The position numbers and the translations under genes were made by a program. From contig NC_088324.1 in the NCBI RefSeq assembly GCF_910592395.1, positions 13,232,953-13,296,952 of the forward strand: 64,000 nt of DNA. Direction: 5' to 3'. Of this stretch, positions 1-11,509 are shown in pieces (position 1 is the first letter of the stretch; each line of letters starts with the position of its first letter). Source of the stretch: Lineus longissimus. Its lineage: Eukaryota > Nemertea > Pilidiophora > Heteronemertea > Lineidae. The notes beneath the pieces are model-generated. The model searched no databases, was not told the origin of the DNA, and was given only the letters and a program-made list of their open reading frames with translations.

Positions 1-3000
1 TCACACCTTTTTCTTGCAAAGGTGAACACAGTTTATTAGTAACAAGAGAGTGTACCGGGGTCAAATCTAATGTCTTGTTTGTTTCTACTTGTGTTGCACC
101 CTCTGATTTTACTCCAACAACAGTTGGTCCACTTAGAGGACTGAGAACCTGAATGATTTGGCCTTGCGGCTGCAGACAGATAGTCCTAAGAATCAGTTGA
201 AAACTACCAGGTTGGGGGGACGCGTAGTGAATGCCGTTTCCATAAGGCACAGAAGACTGTTGATATTGGCACTGCAACACTTGGGGCTGTGCTGTCATTG
301 AAGGCAGAAGTGAAACTGGTTGCTTCTTTCTGGCTTTTGCTGATAGAGTGTCCTTTTCAGATGCCACATTTGGTGTCATCAGTTTAACAGAACCAGAAGT
401 AGCCACTTTCTCATTAACTTTGGCACGAATCATCTCAGCGTCAGTGTCTGAATTTTGGGTTGAATTGCTGTTGTTCTCAATCCGAGTGGTCTGTGTGTCA
501 CTCAAAGGAACACCCAACACATTTGTCACAGGGACAGTATCTCCACCAGTTGGCAGACCACTAGAACTAACAATGGGCACAGGTGATAATAGTGGCACTT
601 CTTCTCCATCCTGTTTTTTCTCATTGCTATTTTGCGATGCGTTCCGAGCACCTTTTGAAGCTCTCTTCTTCAGAGATACCACATCACTGTATCGGGGTAG
701 TGCTTCTCCCGTGACTAACGCATCACCAGCCAGACTGGTAAACGCTTCACCCAGCGGAACACTAAAAACTTTCTGGTCGTTTCCAAGAACAGGATTCTGT
801 AATCCATCTCCGGTAACCATCTCACTTTGTGTGTGTGGTGATAGATTCAAAGGTCTGGAAGCATTCGCAAATTGAATTGAATCGTGATTAGAGTTCTGCA
901 CAAGAACTTGATAATGTTCCATAGTTTGAGCATACGTTGGTGCAAGTTGTATCGTAATTGACTGGTCCTGTTGCCCTGCCAGAGATGTTTGGCTGGGTAT
1001 CACTTGGATGGGCTGAAATAGTTCATCAGAGGATAAGTACAGCTTTATAAGTCATTGGGTTACTCTGGCTTATCGATACAACCCAATCTACATGTATATA
1101 TATAAGGCATATAAGGCTATCACTCTACCGATTGAGCTAAAGGGAATTTTCCTCTAGCCTGAGCTAGTGGGAATGACTTGTTAAAGGAAGGGGGGATATC
1201 ACTAATCCAGACAACAACTTTTGACCCATTTCTGCATTCTGAAGAAGACCACATCTTCTGATCATGCTTACCTCCACGATGCTTCTGTCAACGTTTGTTT
1301 CACAATGAATCTCAGTGGAGGGCACATCAACTAATCCACCCATGTTGACTTTGTTGAGCATCTTTTTCAGGAGTGATCTCTCATGCGTGATGATCTTTTT
1401 GCCATCTTTTGTTACAGCGGCGTGGTGGAGGATTTGATTCTGATGGAGTTGGTTCTGGACAGAGGAGGATGGAATCTGAAGAAATACATGTATGAATGAT
1501 GATTAGAATACATAGAGTAATACATGAATACCACCCTGTCAAGATTACTGCAAGGCATGACATAGAGCCATCGTAGATACCAGCTCTCCCACGATGACTA
1601 ACGTGTCACCTACTTTTGGAACTTCAAGACTATGATTATGAGGAAGTCACTTGTATACTTACATTTAGCTCTGTATACACTGAAGGTTTCACTTTCTTTC
1701 CTTCCTTTGGCTTCTTGGGTTTATTTTTCCAGTATTTTTTCATGCCATGCACAGGTGGCTCACGGTCACCTCCTGTCTCTCTCATCTGTTCGCTCACACG
1801 CGATATCGTACTTGGGCTGCAGCCTGTTACCATGGCAATGAATCTGTAACAGTTTGGGCGGGCACCACCTGGAAGAAGATTCAGTAATCTTGTTAGAGTT
1901 TTAATAAGTCAAATGACGAACTGCAAAACCTCTGGTCACAAAGCATGCCACTTCTGGGGCTCTAGCAGCATGAAACTCAACAAAAACCAAAACTGTTCAG
2001 ATGTACATGACTTTGATGGAATGCATGCTGTACATATGACTTACCCGCAGGAGTGAGCATTTCAGCCAAAACTCGCCTCGCGTTAGCTTGCCCCTCCTTG
2101 GCCTGTGATCGCCAGCGCTGAAGAAGTTTACCATGAGAGATGGCCATCTGGATTTGAAAAGTTGTGCTCAGTCAGTTATATTTTAAATGTGTCTTCATTA
2201 CAGAGTAGTGACTTGCAATTCTTGGAAGTACAGATGGGTGACAATGCCATGCCTCTATTGGAGGTAACTGGCCTGGTTCAAGCGCATGACAATCTATGTA
2301 ACTGCGCAACTAACCGCATCGGGCAATGGAAGGTGTGCTATTCTACACTCTGTGCAGGCTCAAACAGTTACAGGTGCAGTTACTGTTAGCTGGCATGTTT
2401 TAAATTAATTTAGGACCTCAAAGGTTCATAGAATTTGACAGGCCATATATCCTCAGTTCTACTGAAAGGTTTCAGAATAGACCAGGATTGAAGAGTAAAG
2501 TCAGATGATAATCTCTACTCTTGTTGATATCAGACTATACGTAAACCAACAACTTAAACATAAAGATTTCCATAAACTTACCCTACTACACCTGTCCCCA
2601 CAGCACCATTCCTTTGGAAGCTCATGGATGGGTTTTAGCAGTCCCATCTCCAACTTCCCCTTGGTTCTGGTTAATCTCTTGACTCCTTCAACAGTTTTGA
2701 GTTTCTTGTGCAAGAAATTATTCGAATAGCACAGCAGTCTTTGACAGGCAAGCTCACAAAGGCAAAACCCATCACATAGTTTTTCCCCTTCTTTTAGCTT
2801 CCTACGCTCTTCTAGAACAAACGCCTCGAATATCTTGGATCTTCTCTGTCCACAACCTAAGCCTATTGTGCCCCTGAAAAATTTGAAAAACATGTCTCGA
2901 AAAGGTGTGGCAACTAACTAGGAAAGAAGAGTTTGTAAAATTTAGTTGGGTCATCCATTTTCCACTGGCTGTCGATCCATTACGACATGTATGACGTCAG

Positions 3001-5099
3001 CTACTTTGGGCGAGGGAAGTATTTTAAAAAGCCACTTCTAGTTGCTGTTCTCACCTTCTATTTTTTACTTTTGGGATAGCGACACCAGTGTCATAGAACT
3101 TGAGGCTTGCCAGCTCTTTGGCTGCTGTGAGTAGTTCTAACAGTTCTAGTGCACGCTTGGAAGAAGAATCATAATTCCCTGAAAAAGTGAAAAGAAATTT
3201 GGAGAAATGCTGTTTAAAAACCTTAAAATATGGTTATATGAAACTTCTCTCATGCAGTCCATTTCATTTTCTTGTTATTGTTGCCAACAGGACTGTCAAA
3301 GGCTTTCAACCAAGTGCTGGTTGTACCCATTGCTTCCAAGGATATTATCCACTTAAGAAAACTGCCCTAAAGTACAACCTACCACTGTTCATTCCCATAA
3401 TATATGTCTGTATGCATCCACAAGCTTTCTTAACAAATTTAGGGCAGTAGAGCCTATCAGCTGAAAAACAGAGAAAAAGTCTAGTTTCTAAAAAGTTTTT
3501 TTTTCTCCTCAGTTCAAAAAGTACAATTCAGAATACTGACAAGGTAAACACAGGCACAAGGGAAGAAAATTTCTTATGTAAAGCACTGGGAGAGCCTCCG
3601 GTTAAAAGAAAGATATATGTTCAGCTCACCAAACCTCTCTTGCTAAAGCAACATCTAATCAGCAAACTTAGCCATGAATATCATGATGTAATTTGCTAAT
3701 TTGCTTGTGGGCACCAAGGGCCTAAAGCCTAGGCTTAATGTTTACCTGAGGGAGAGGGCTGAATTCTCCCCCCTCCCCCCAGGCTTTGCCCCTGGGTAAA
3801 CGGAGAGTAGCCAGCTTAGATAAAGCTTAAACATCCCACAAAATCTATTTGAATGCAGCCACAGCACAACATCTCACCTAAGGGCTCATTCAGCTGCTGT
3901 GCCAAAGATTCTCCAAACTCCTTTGCATCCTTGAGATATTTCTCTTTCTCGCAATGATCGACAGAAGGGTCTTGACACGCCTTGAACCTTATTTTTTTCT
4001 TTTTTGGACGATTGAAGGCAAGACCACAGGCATTGCACATCATCAGTTTCTTGCCCGTATTTGGGTCGATACCAAATCGTGGGTATGGCGTGTGTCGTGA
4101 GACTTTACCGGAGCGAGACTTCCGTGATGGTTTGCAAACGTACGCACTGCCACATAGATCACAACAGAATGGAGACCCTGTAGTAGCAGAAAAAACAATA
4201 TTACAGTGAATTTCGCACAATCAGTTTTTTTAACCTACTTTAAAACTTTCAATGTACTTTTTATTACCTGTTGCACAGAAGGAAACACTGTTTGCAAGAT
4301 CCGGTCTGTTGATCTCATGATTATGTAGTGTTCTGTGAATTAGGATGAAATAGCCATTTGATATCAACCTGTTCATAATCAAGAGTAAAATCTGTTCTTT
4401 CCAAGAAGGAAATTGTGTACATTATCATACCATCTGATAGTTTATCATACAGTCTTTCCGTCTCTCGCCGCTTGACTGAAGTTTTCTTTCTCCGTTTAGA
4501 TGCTTTCTGGCCATCAGCCAGTAAGGAAGGGGAGTATGACCTTGGTTGTTTTGGGCGGCGGTTACTCTTTCTTCCTGGGGAACTTTGCAGAGTCTGTTGA
4601 GGAGGCTGTGGGATTGCAGCAGACTCATCTTTGACATTTCCCTCAATAGTTTCCTCCGCATCACACACTATCATTATCTCTTTAGATGCCGCATCACATT
4701 CTAGAAAAGAAGCATTTTAACAATGAGGATGACTTTGTGACAACAGTTTCAACAGTCTTAGTTTATCAAAATGCTTCTAGAGGGCATTTTTGTCAATTTT
4801 TATTTTGCAACATCTCAACCTCTAAACATTCCCCGAGGTATTTGAGAGCAGGGAAAATCCCCCACCCCTCGCACTATACAGGCTCCTAGCAACTCATATA
4901 CTGTAAGGATGTCATTAGTATTGAAGAATGAACGCACTGGTAACTGGGATAAGATCGCTGGGTAGTCCGACTACCGTGGTCACATATATGAACCAGATCT
5001 ACGGGGACCGTGTATATGGTCATCATGCGACCATCCAGGACAATCGCCTGCACTACATCAACAATCATAACGTGCATGGCAAAAAGAAGCTCGAGGCAG
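1..5099 (-). CDS. GATA-type zinc-finger protein, unrecognised family (3' end outside window)
   Basis: Ten exons join in phase: 5099-4975, 4700-4421, 4368-4268, 4177-3878, 3178-3055, 2873-2582, 2117-2045, 1868-1663, 1475-1272 and 1012-1, about 905 codons, still open at base 1. In order the protein has a short N-terminal segment, a Lys/Arg-rich basic region (exon 2), a GATA-like finger made of CDLC, a loop of about 36 residues and CNACGL followed by a Lys run (exon 4), a Cys-rich region with paired cysteines (exon 6), a helix-turn-helix-like stretch around GCSPSTISRV (exon 8), and a Gln/Ser/Thr-rich tail like an activation domain. CNACGL is the GATA hallmark, but the loop is longer than the usual 17-20 residues. 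Exon 2 uses a weak donor (GTACAC), chosen because it keeps phase with exon 3. An ATG in a good context lies at 5075, but the reading frame also fits an upstream exon, so the start is open. I infer a nuclear DNA-binding regulator and do not recognise the family. Confidence 0.7.
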
Positions 5100-6017
5100 C
5101 TGTGTGAATATCATTTCATCTCATGAACAACAATGACCGTCGACCTCGTCCCGAAAAAAAGAGAAAAATATCACTTCTTTCGCTCAAACTTGTCATACCT
5201 AGCCTATTACCTATGGTTATTTCATCATGTTCTTGAGAAGCACAAGTCTCTTTTTGTAGCATTAGAGGGTCAAACACCTCTTGATGACTTCTATCTTTAT
5301 TATGTTGATAAGATTTTTGGGACATCCCCTTATCCATTATTGTTGGTTTGTGTACCTTGGACAGATCAAACTACTTCATAAAAAGCTGCTTGATTCAACT
5401 TCATCTAGCACCAATTAAATGATACTTTTCAGAGCCATTGGCAAGTTTATCCCTTACTTAGATAAAAAATTGACAAATAAACACAATGAAATAATCAAAT
5501 TAACTTTTAAACCTATTTTTAAAGGCGTTTATGGATTGGTTATGTGTTGTACATCCGGGAATTTTCAAGATGTCAGCCTCCATGAATGACAAAACTTCTT
5601 CCTGATCTTCTTATTGATTTCATCTAAAAAACTGCTTATACGTTCGAGATATGGTCTTGAAGTGAAACATTAAGTAAAAATCATATACCGGTACTTTAAA
5701 TCAATAAATGCGATGAGAAAAAATAATCAAAAATGAGAAAATAGTACGAGAAAGTGTTTTTTTCTCCTGTGAGACTGACATCATACATACATAAATGGTG
5801 TACTGTGTACGTCATCAGTCATGTGTACAATAGTACAGGAGTAGGCCTACTGTGTGTATTGCTTATCTATGTTTTCATATGTATGTGCTTCATAGACATG
5901 TTCGACGAAGATGAACCAGACCCCAAAAAACAAAATAATGTGCACTGCCCGATCCCTCACTCTTCCTTACAAATGCATCAATTGTTTTTACTTACAGATA
6001 ATCATATATTAAGAACA
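5100..6017. promoter_or_regulatory. Head-to-head intergenic region between the GATA-type gene and ZZZ3
   Basis: About 0.9 kb separates the most upstream exon found on the minus strand from the ZZZ3 ATG. Short open frames on both strands (around 5116-5380) show no domain. A frame open from 5754 to the ZZZ3 start contains an upstream ATG at 5898 followed by an acidic stretch, and a possible splice acceptor sits at about 5998, so part of this is probably ZZZ3 5' UTR or an extra 5' exon. No TATA box stands out. A shared bidirectional promoter is inference from the layout. Confidence 0.35.
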
Positions 6018-8260
6018 ATGTCCTCAATGGAGCTTGATGAGGCAGATGGAGCTGGAGCAAGGGCTGATTGTCATCAATCATCAGAAGACAGTGACGATGA
6101 TGGCATGTACTGCTTTGAGTCGGACCACCTTGCTCTCAAAGGCAACAAAGACTATCAGAAACTTCTCAGAACTTTAGTCGTGCTCGAATCTCAGAAACAA
6201 CAGGCAATAAATGATCTGGATTCATTATTGGAATGCCAAAAGGTAGCGCTGCAGGATCCCATCAGATTTGTGAAGAATCTTCAGGATGGTGTCAATATGA
6301 GCTTCCCACAGCCTGTGAAGATTGCAAAAATGCCTGAGATTGATTGGGATAACTACATCTATGGATCTGGATCAGACCAGTTTAATCTTGAATTTCTAAA
6401 GCCGATGACGCGAGGAAAGAAGGGTGGTTTTGAGACGGCATCTGTTGTGAGTGGTAAGTTTGAGAAGACGGGAGGAAATGAATTGTTAGTATGACCTGTC
6501 ATTGAGGACACCAGTCACCACAACATTAACAATGTGTCTTTTATGTCATTTTATGATGTTACCATAATGAAGTGATGATGCTAAGTTGAACACTCATTCA
6601 TATCGTGTATTGACTTGTCTGAGAGATGAGTTTTTTGTTGATTAACCCTCAACTTTTCAATTCCAGACACCGCAGATTCGGAATCCGTCTCTGCAAGTAG
6701 CATGAGTCAGTTGGATAGCCAGCTTGGGGACATCGATACCATGACTGTCATCAGGGGGCGCATCAAAGACGAGACAAAGCCCGAAACATTTAACCAACTA
6801 TGGACTGTCGAGGAACAGAAACGCTTGGAGGATTTCCTTGTGAAATATCCTCCCGAAGAAGTTGAAGCCAAACGCTGGCAAAAGATTGCCACTGCACTTG
6901 GTAACCGGTCAACAGCGCAGGTCGCCAGTCGGGTGCAGAAATATTTCATCAAGTTAGCAAGAGCTGGGCTTCCAGTCCCCGGTAGGGTACCAAACATGAC
7001 AACTCATAATAAAAAGGTTGGTTAGTTTAAAGTCTTCTTGTGGACGATCCCAAATACATGACGTCGACGACACAATGATTTAGTTTGTGTACCAATTCTC
7101 TTGTTCAAAGGTGCTAGGTTGTATGATTCAGCTCTTCATTTTTCAGATGACCACCCACAAACATCAACGACACAACAAGTTTTATTACCAACCGTCCACG
7201 TTCATGCAGGCGTACGAGCCCCCAGTCTATATGTCTGATGATGAGGAGGGGGGTTATGTCAATGAGACAAACCATGTCGGAGATGTCTCTGTGAGTAACA
7301 AAAAATATTTGCCTTCCATATTTTTGGTTTCATTGTCGCAAAACCTGTACAAAAGATTATCGGTTCACAGATATGGCAAAGGACGGAACACTGTTGACAA
7401 GTTTCATTCATCTTTCCAAACTTTTGTCTCCTTCTCAGGATGATGAGACTGTCCCGGTCAGACTGCGGAACACAAACGAGTATCAGGAACTCATGAAGCT
7501 GAAGCGAATAAGAAAGCAGCGCCTTCAGGACGTGGGAGCTGACAGTGGTATTGCACATCATGTGGGTTACAAGGTGTGTGTGAAAAATGTTTTCTTGGCC
7601 TTTCTTAAACACTCGTTAGGAAACCAGGGCTTCAGGAAAAGGTTGGGTTGAGGCTTTTGTACATGTACATGTATGGAGAAATCTTTGTCCCATTCTTGGC
7701 TGTAGCTCTCACCGGGACTTGAAAGAATTTGTCTGTTAAATCTTGAATAAGGTGCAACTTTCTTCAATTATCTATGAGGTTATGTCCAGGCAAATACTCA
7801 CTGCGTTCAAATGATGTTGTGCCTGCAAGTTTTCTGTAATATGGTTTTGAAATAAACTATAGCCTTCTTCATTAGGTAATGTCTCACTCCGTCTTTCAGT
7901 GTGATAAATGTGAATGTGAGCCTATACTTGGTGTCCGGTGGCACTGTGAGGACTGTCCAAATGAGCTGGCCATAGATCTCTGCCAGGAATGTATAGACAG
8001 GTAAGACACAATCCCATTTTGTGCTTTGATGATATCTCCTTTTGGTTGAAATACTCTGATAAGGCTTTTCCCCTTTTCCCTCTTCTGATACAGTTCTCTT
8101 TCTTCATTTCAGTCCATTTGAAACAGCAAGTCACAACTCCAGCCATCGAATGAATCCGATTCATTTTCCGCAAACTCAGGGTTTCTTGGATAAAGACTAC
8201 ACAAAATTCTCACAGGAAGGATACAATTATCTTGATCCAAACTTTATGCCTAGTGCTTGA
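6018..8260 (+). CDS. ZZZ3: ZZZ3, ZZ-type zinc finger protein of the ATAC complex
   Basis: Six exons in phase: 6018-6453, 6667-7016, 7147-7290, 7439-7573, 7900-8000, 8113-8260, giving 437 residues. In order: an acidic N-terminus, a coiled-coil-like stretch, a Myb/SANT domain in exon 2 ([14 protein letters not shown] to [10 protein letters not shown]), a PSTFM/EPPVYM linker, and a C-terminal ZZ zinc finger in exons 4-6 (CDKC, CEC, WHCEDCP, LCQEC). ZZZ3 is a subunit of the ATAC histone acetyltransferase complex in the nucleus; the known ZZ finger binds the histone H3 tail. Vertebrate ZZZ3 is about 900 residues, and this copy matches the conserved C-terminal half, so either the long variable N-terminus is short here or 5' exons were missed. 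The ATG at 6018 is the first clear start after a plausible acceptor at about 5998; an in-frame ATG at 5898 is the alternative. Confidence 0.9.
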
Positions 8261-8431
8261 CTAACTCTATATGGACTAATACTGTCTGATAAACCCTCAA
8301 AGCCAAAAAGACTATTTTGAGAACATTTCAGGACATGTGTAATTTACCAGAAAGTGGCAGTCATGATATTCTTATCATCACAAAGTCGTTCTCTTTGTTT
8401 TGAGACCTTTGAAATGATTGAATGAATGGTC

Positions 8432-8437
8432 AATAAA
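8432..8437 (+). promoter_or_regulatory. ZZZ3 polyadenylation signal
   Basis: AATAAA lies 172 bases after the ZZZ3 stop codon, a normal 3' UTR distance. Confidence 0.6.
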
Positions 8438-8439
8438 TT

Positions 8440-9580
8440 TTTCAACTAGAACCGCTTGCGTCACTTGGTCACTTTTAACCAGCAGTCCACCGTGCTAATG
8501 AAGTGAGATGACATCATGGCTGATATTACCTGACTGCACTTCAATTCACCTTGAAGACAAAGTGTGCCATAGGAGTCTACAACACAGGAAATGTCCGCCT
8601 TCAACAAGTTTGCATCTCGGCCAGATATGAGCACTTGCTACCCCCGTACATAACAAATAACATACAGAGGTAGTCAATGGACTCGCCCTTCTGGTTACAT
8701 ACATAACTGTACCATTGGCCGCAGCGAATGGGTTTGAGATAACGTCCGAATCCCTGTCTCAATCATAGGGGCTGCAGTATTGGCATGGGAAGTAAACAGA
8801 GCCCGTCTAATCCTGGCCTGTCCAGGTTCATGGTACTGGTATACTCCTCTCCAATGGCGGTGTTATAACACGTCTTTCTAGAATATATGGATATTTTAGC
8901 ATAAACCAATATATCACATCAATAAATGCAAAGACAGTTCCCTGATATCCTCCAGACAGCTCATACATGAACATGTACATTGTAGTCAGTAGGTGAAGAA
9001 TTCACTGCTGAACAACAGTTTCCAAATTTTTTTCCTCATATTTATTTCTTTTATAAATTACATGCACACATGTATTACACAGTGTAATGACAAAAACCCA
9101 CTTAATTGTTTTATACAAGAAATTGCATCATGGTTGTTACTTGATTATATTTACAGTTTCTTTCCTTCTCTTGAGTTCTGTTCAATTCAACATGATCCCG
9201 TCTTCATTTGAGCACGACAGGGCTTGCAAATGAATTCCTAACATTGCCACAATACAAAATATGAACTGGATTGTAAATAGTAGTACACAAGATCAACCAG
9301 GGTGAACAATACAGTTTCTCAAAAGTAATGTATGTTCGGGTTCTGGGACTGTACAACTGGGAAAGGAGTTTAATGCATTAAATTATTTTACTCTTCTTAA
9401 GTACCATACAATCATTCACACTTCAATTTAAGATCTACCAGAACCTGGATGATAATCTTGTAAAACTGAAATGGTCCAATTTTCACCAAATATGCTAAAT
9501 GTTTATAATTGTTCATTTTCTTTGCTTTGTTTTGAAGTTCAGTAAATCTGGTATTGGAGGACTTCCAATGTGATAAGTAG
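8440..9580. other. Intergenic, ZZZ3 to OSTC (convergent genes)
   Basis: AT-rich DNA between two convergent 3' ends. I see no coding frame with a domain, no RNA gene and no structured repeat. Confidence 0.4.
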
Positions 9581-9585
9581 AAAAT

Positions 9586-9591
9586 TTTATT
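9586..9591 (-). promoter_or_regulatory. OSTC polyadenylation signal
   Basis: AATAAA on the minus strand, about 120 bases past the OSTC stop codon. Confidence 0.5.
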
Positions 9592-9708
9592 TTGGGACGG
9601 TTGTTTTGTTCCCAAAATTATAAGATTGGGAAGAGCACTTTTGACTTGTTACGATATTCCAGGGTTGGCACCAAAATGTAATCTCCCAGCATTGAACCCT
9701 AGCTCCTC

Positions 9709-11143
9709 TTACTCCTGAAGATAACCACTGAAAAGAAATAAACAAGATTTTAAATCTTTCTTGTATGAATGAATGCTCACACGATATGCCACTGACCTTC
9801 TTCAAATTCAAAGCATATCATTTCACAAATAACGCCAATGTGTATGTATGGCCCACGATGTTTTTAAAACCTCGCCAAAATGGGACTCTCAGTTTTGTAC
9901 TTGTTTTCAGAGATCCTGTACATTATTTTGCAACAATTTGGGTTAAAGTGTACACTGACATGATTGAAAGTTACAAAATGTCAGCTGTTCTGGTCAACTT
10001 TATCAGCTACAAGAATCCTAAACCGCATGGCATGACACCGTGAAGCTGGAGAACTTAATGGAAGGTTTACCGGACTGAGACTTACGGTAATTTCATTCTC
10101 ATGAAGACTCTGCACATAAAGAATGACACAAGGATGGAGACAAATCCAACACTAAGAAGGAGAATTCTATTGAGTTTGGGCGTTGTTGGTTTATTTGTCT
10201 GGTCGAGGATGACGAACCCGAGACCACCTATTGTGAAGAGGAAACTCGATGCGAGACCTTCCATGATGTACTGGCCATTCACTCTGTAAGGCATGAATGC
10301 TACCTGGAAAGAGAGGGATTCATTCAGTTACCTTAATTATCCAAAATCTGCATATGAATAAGTCAAATCATTGAGCTCTGTCAATGGATCAGTTTTTCTG
10401 AGCGAACCACCCACCATCCCTGTACTAACAAGACTCCAAAAAAACTGAAAACAGGCTGATCGGTGAACATATTGGCGCCGCAGGCTTTGACATTGCTAAC
10501 ATCAGTAGTTAAACTGCTGCAAATTCTCTGGTTGTCTGAAACAATGAGAGTTTGACTTTGAGTACAGGTTGTTGAATGAAAGGTACATGTAGTGTCAAAC
10601 AACAAGATGTGTGTTATTGTCAACGCAAATACCCGATTGTGAATGTAGCAACATCAGCCACAGAAGATGTTTTTCCGAGAGGAACTTACTGGTCTGGAAT
10701 TTCCTCTTTCGTCTGTTGTCGAGCCAATACTTGGGGGTTCCACAATCACATCATAAATGATACCTGCAAAAGAAATAATGTCAGTTTGATTACTGTAAAT
10801 TGCAGGCAAAAACTATTAACAGAAGATCCAAATTAGTTACTTCTTAGAAAAAAATAGAACTGAACCGAATTGGTGAGAATACACCAAGACTTTACATAAG
10901 GGACCTGTCGAAAAATGGTGCATAAGAAAACTAGTGCTCAAAATGTACACGATGTACACAAAATTGTCGATCAGAAAAGGGCCTTTAAAATGTTTTACAC
11001 TTACCTCCGGTCACCAAAAAGTATGACCCCAAAACGGCAGCAAACATAAACATTGCTGATGGCATTTTGACCCATGATGGCTTCTTTAATTTCAAGTTAG
11101 GACACTCCAAAAGAGTGAACGGAATTGCATACAGAGACTCCAT
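9709..11143 (-). CDS. OSTC: OSTC (DC2), oligosaccharyltransferase complex subunit
   Basis: Four exons in phase: 11143-11005, 10763-10690, 10303-10086 and 9727-9709 give 149 residues, the same length as human OSTC. The N-terminus ([22 protein letters not shown]) and the segment [15 protein letters not shown] are near-identical to the family. Three hydrophobic segments are visible: VKMPSAM onward in exon 1, [17 protein letters not shown], and [15 protein letters not shown] in exon 3. The protein ends PGYLQE. OSTC is an ER-membrane subunit of the STT3A-type oligosaccharyltransferase, which N-glycosylates nascent chains at the translocon. The start is the ATG before ESLY; the frame is open a little further upstream but without another ATG. 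Nothing odd. Confidence 0.96.
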
Positions 11144-11509
11144 TTTTGTGGATGTTGAGGTGGAAGATTGGGCTGCAGACAAAATACTGCTTTACTTTAT
11201 TCTTCATTCCTTTAAACTGTAGAGCTGATCTAGCAATTTTCTTATTGCATTAAATAAAATTATCTATTTAAAATCTTTTTTTTGAATACTTTGTGACTTA
11301 TAACAGCTTAAGTTATTTTGATATTTAGCGATATTCTGAATCGTCTGTAGATTACTCTAAAAACGTGGAAGTACTTTTGTTTTTAGCTGCCACAAAATGT
11401 TTTGTATCCAAATTTTTACCAGGTGGCGGCACCGTACCCGGCTTTCTGGCATGTTTTGGCCTGTTTTGGCAACATTTCAATGATTTAAATCACAAGATTA
11501 CGAACGTAT

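Noticed and set aside
348-875. 175-codon plus-strand frame
   Set aside because: It is opposite the last visible exon of the GATA-type gene, whose frame agrees in phase with eight upstream exons. This is a shadow.
1095-1146. tRNA-like D arm (TAGCTCAATCGGTAGAG) on the minus strand
   Set aside because: There is an A box only; no B box or T arm follows and nothing pairs as an acceptor stem.
5116-5381. Overlapping 73- and 82-codon frames on opposite strands
   Set aside because: Neither has a domain, and no splice acceptor or donor links them to the flanking genes convincingly.
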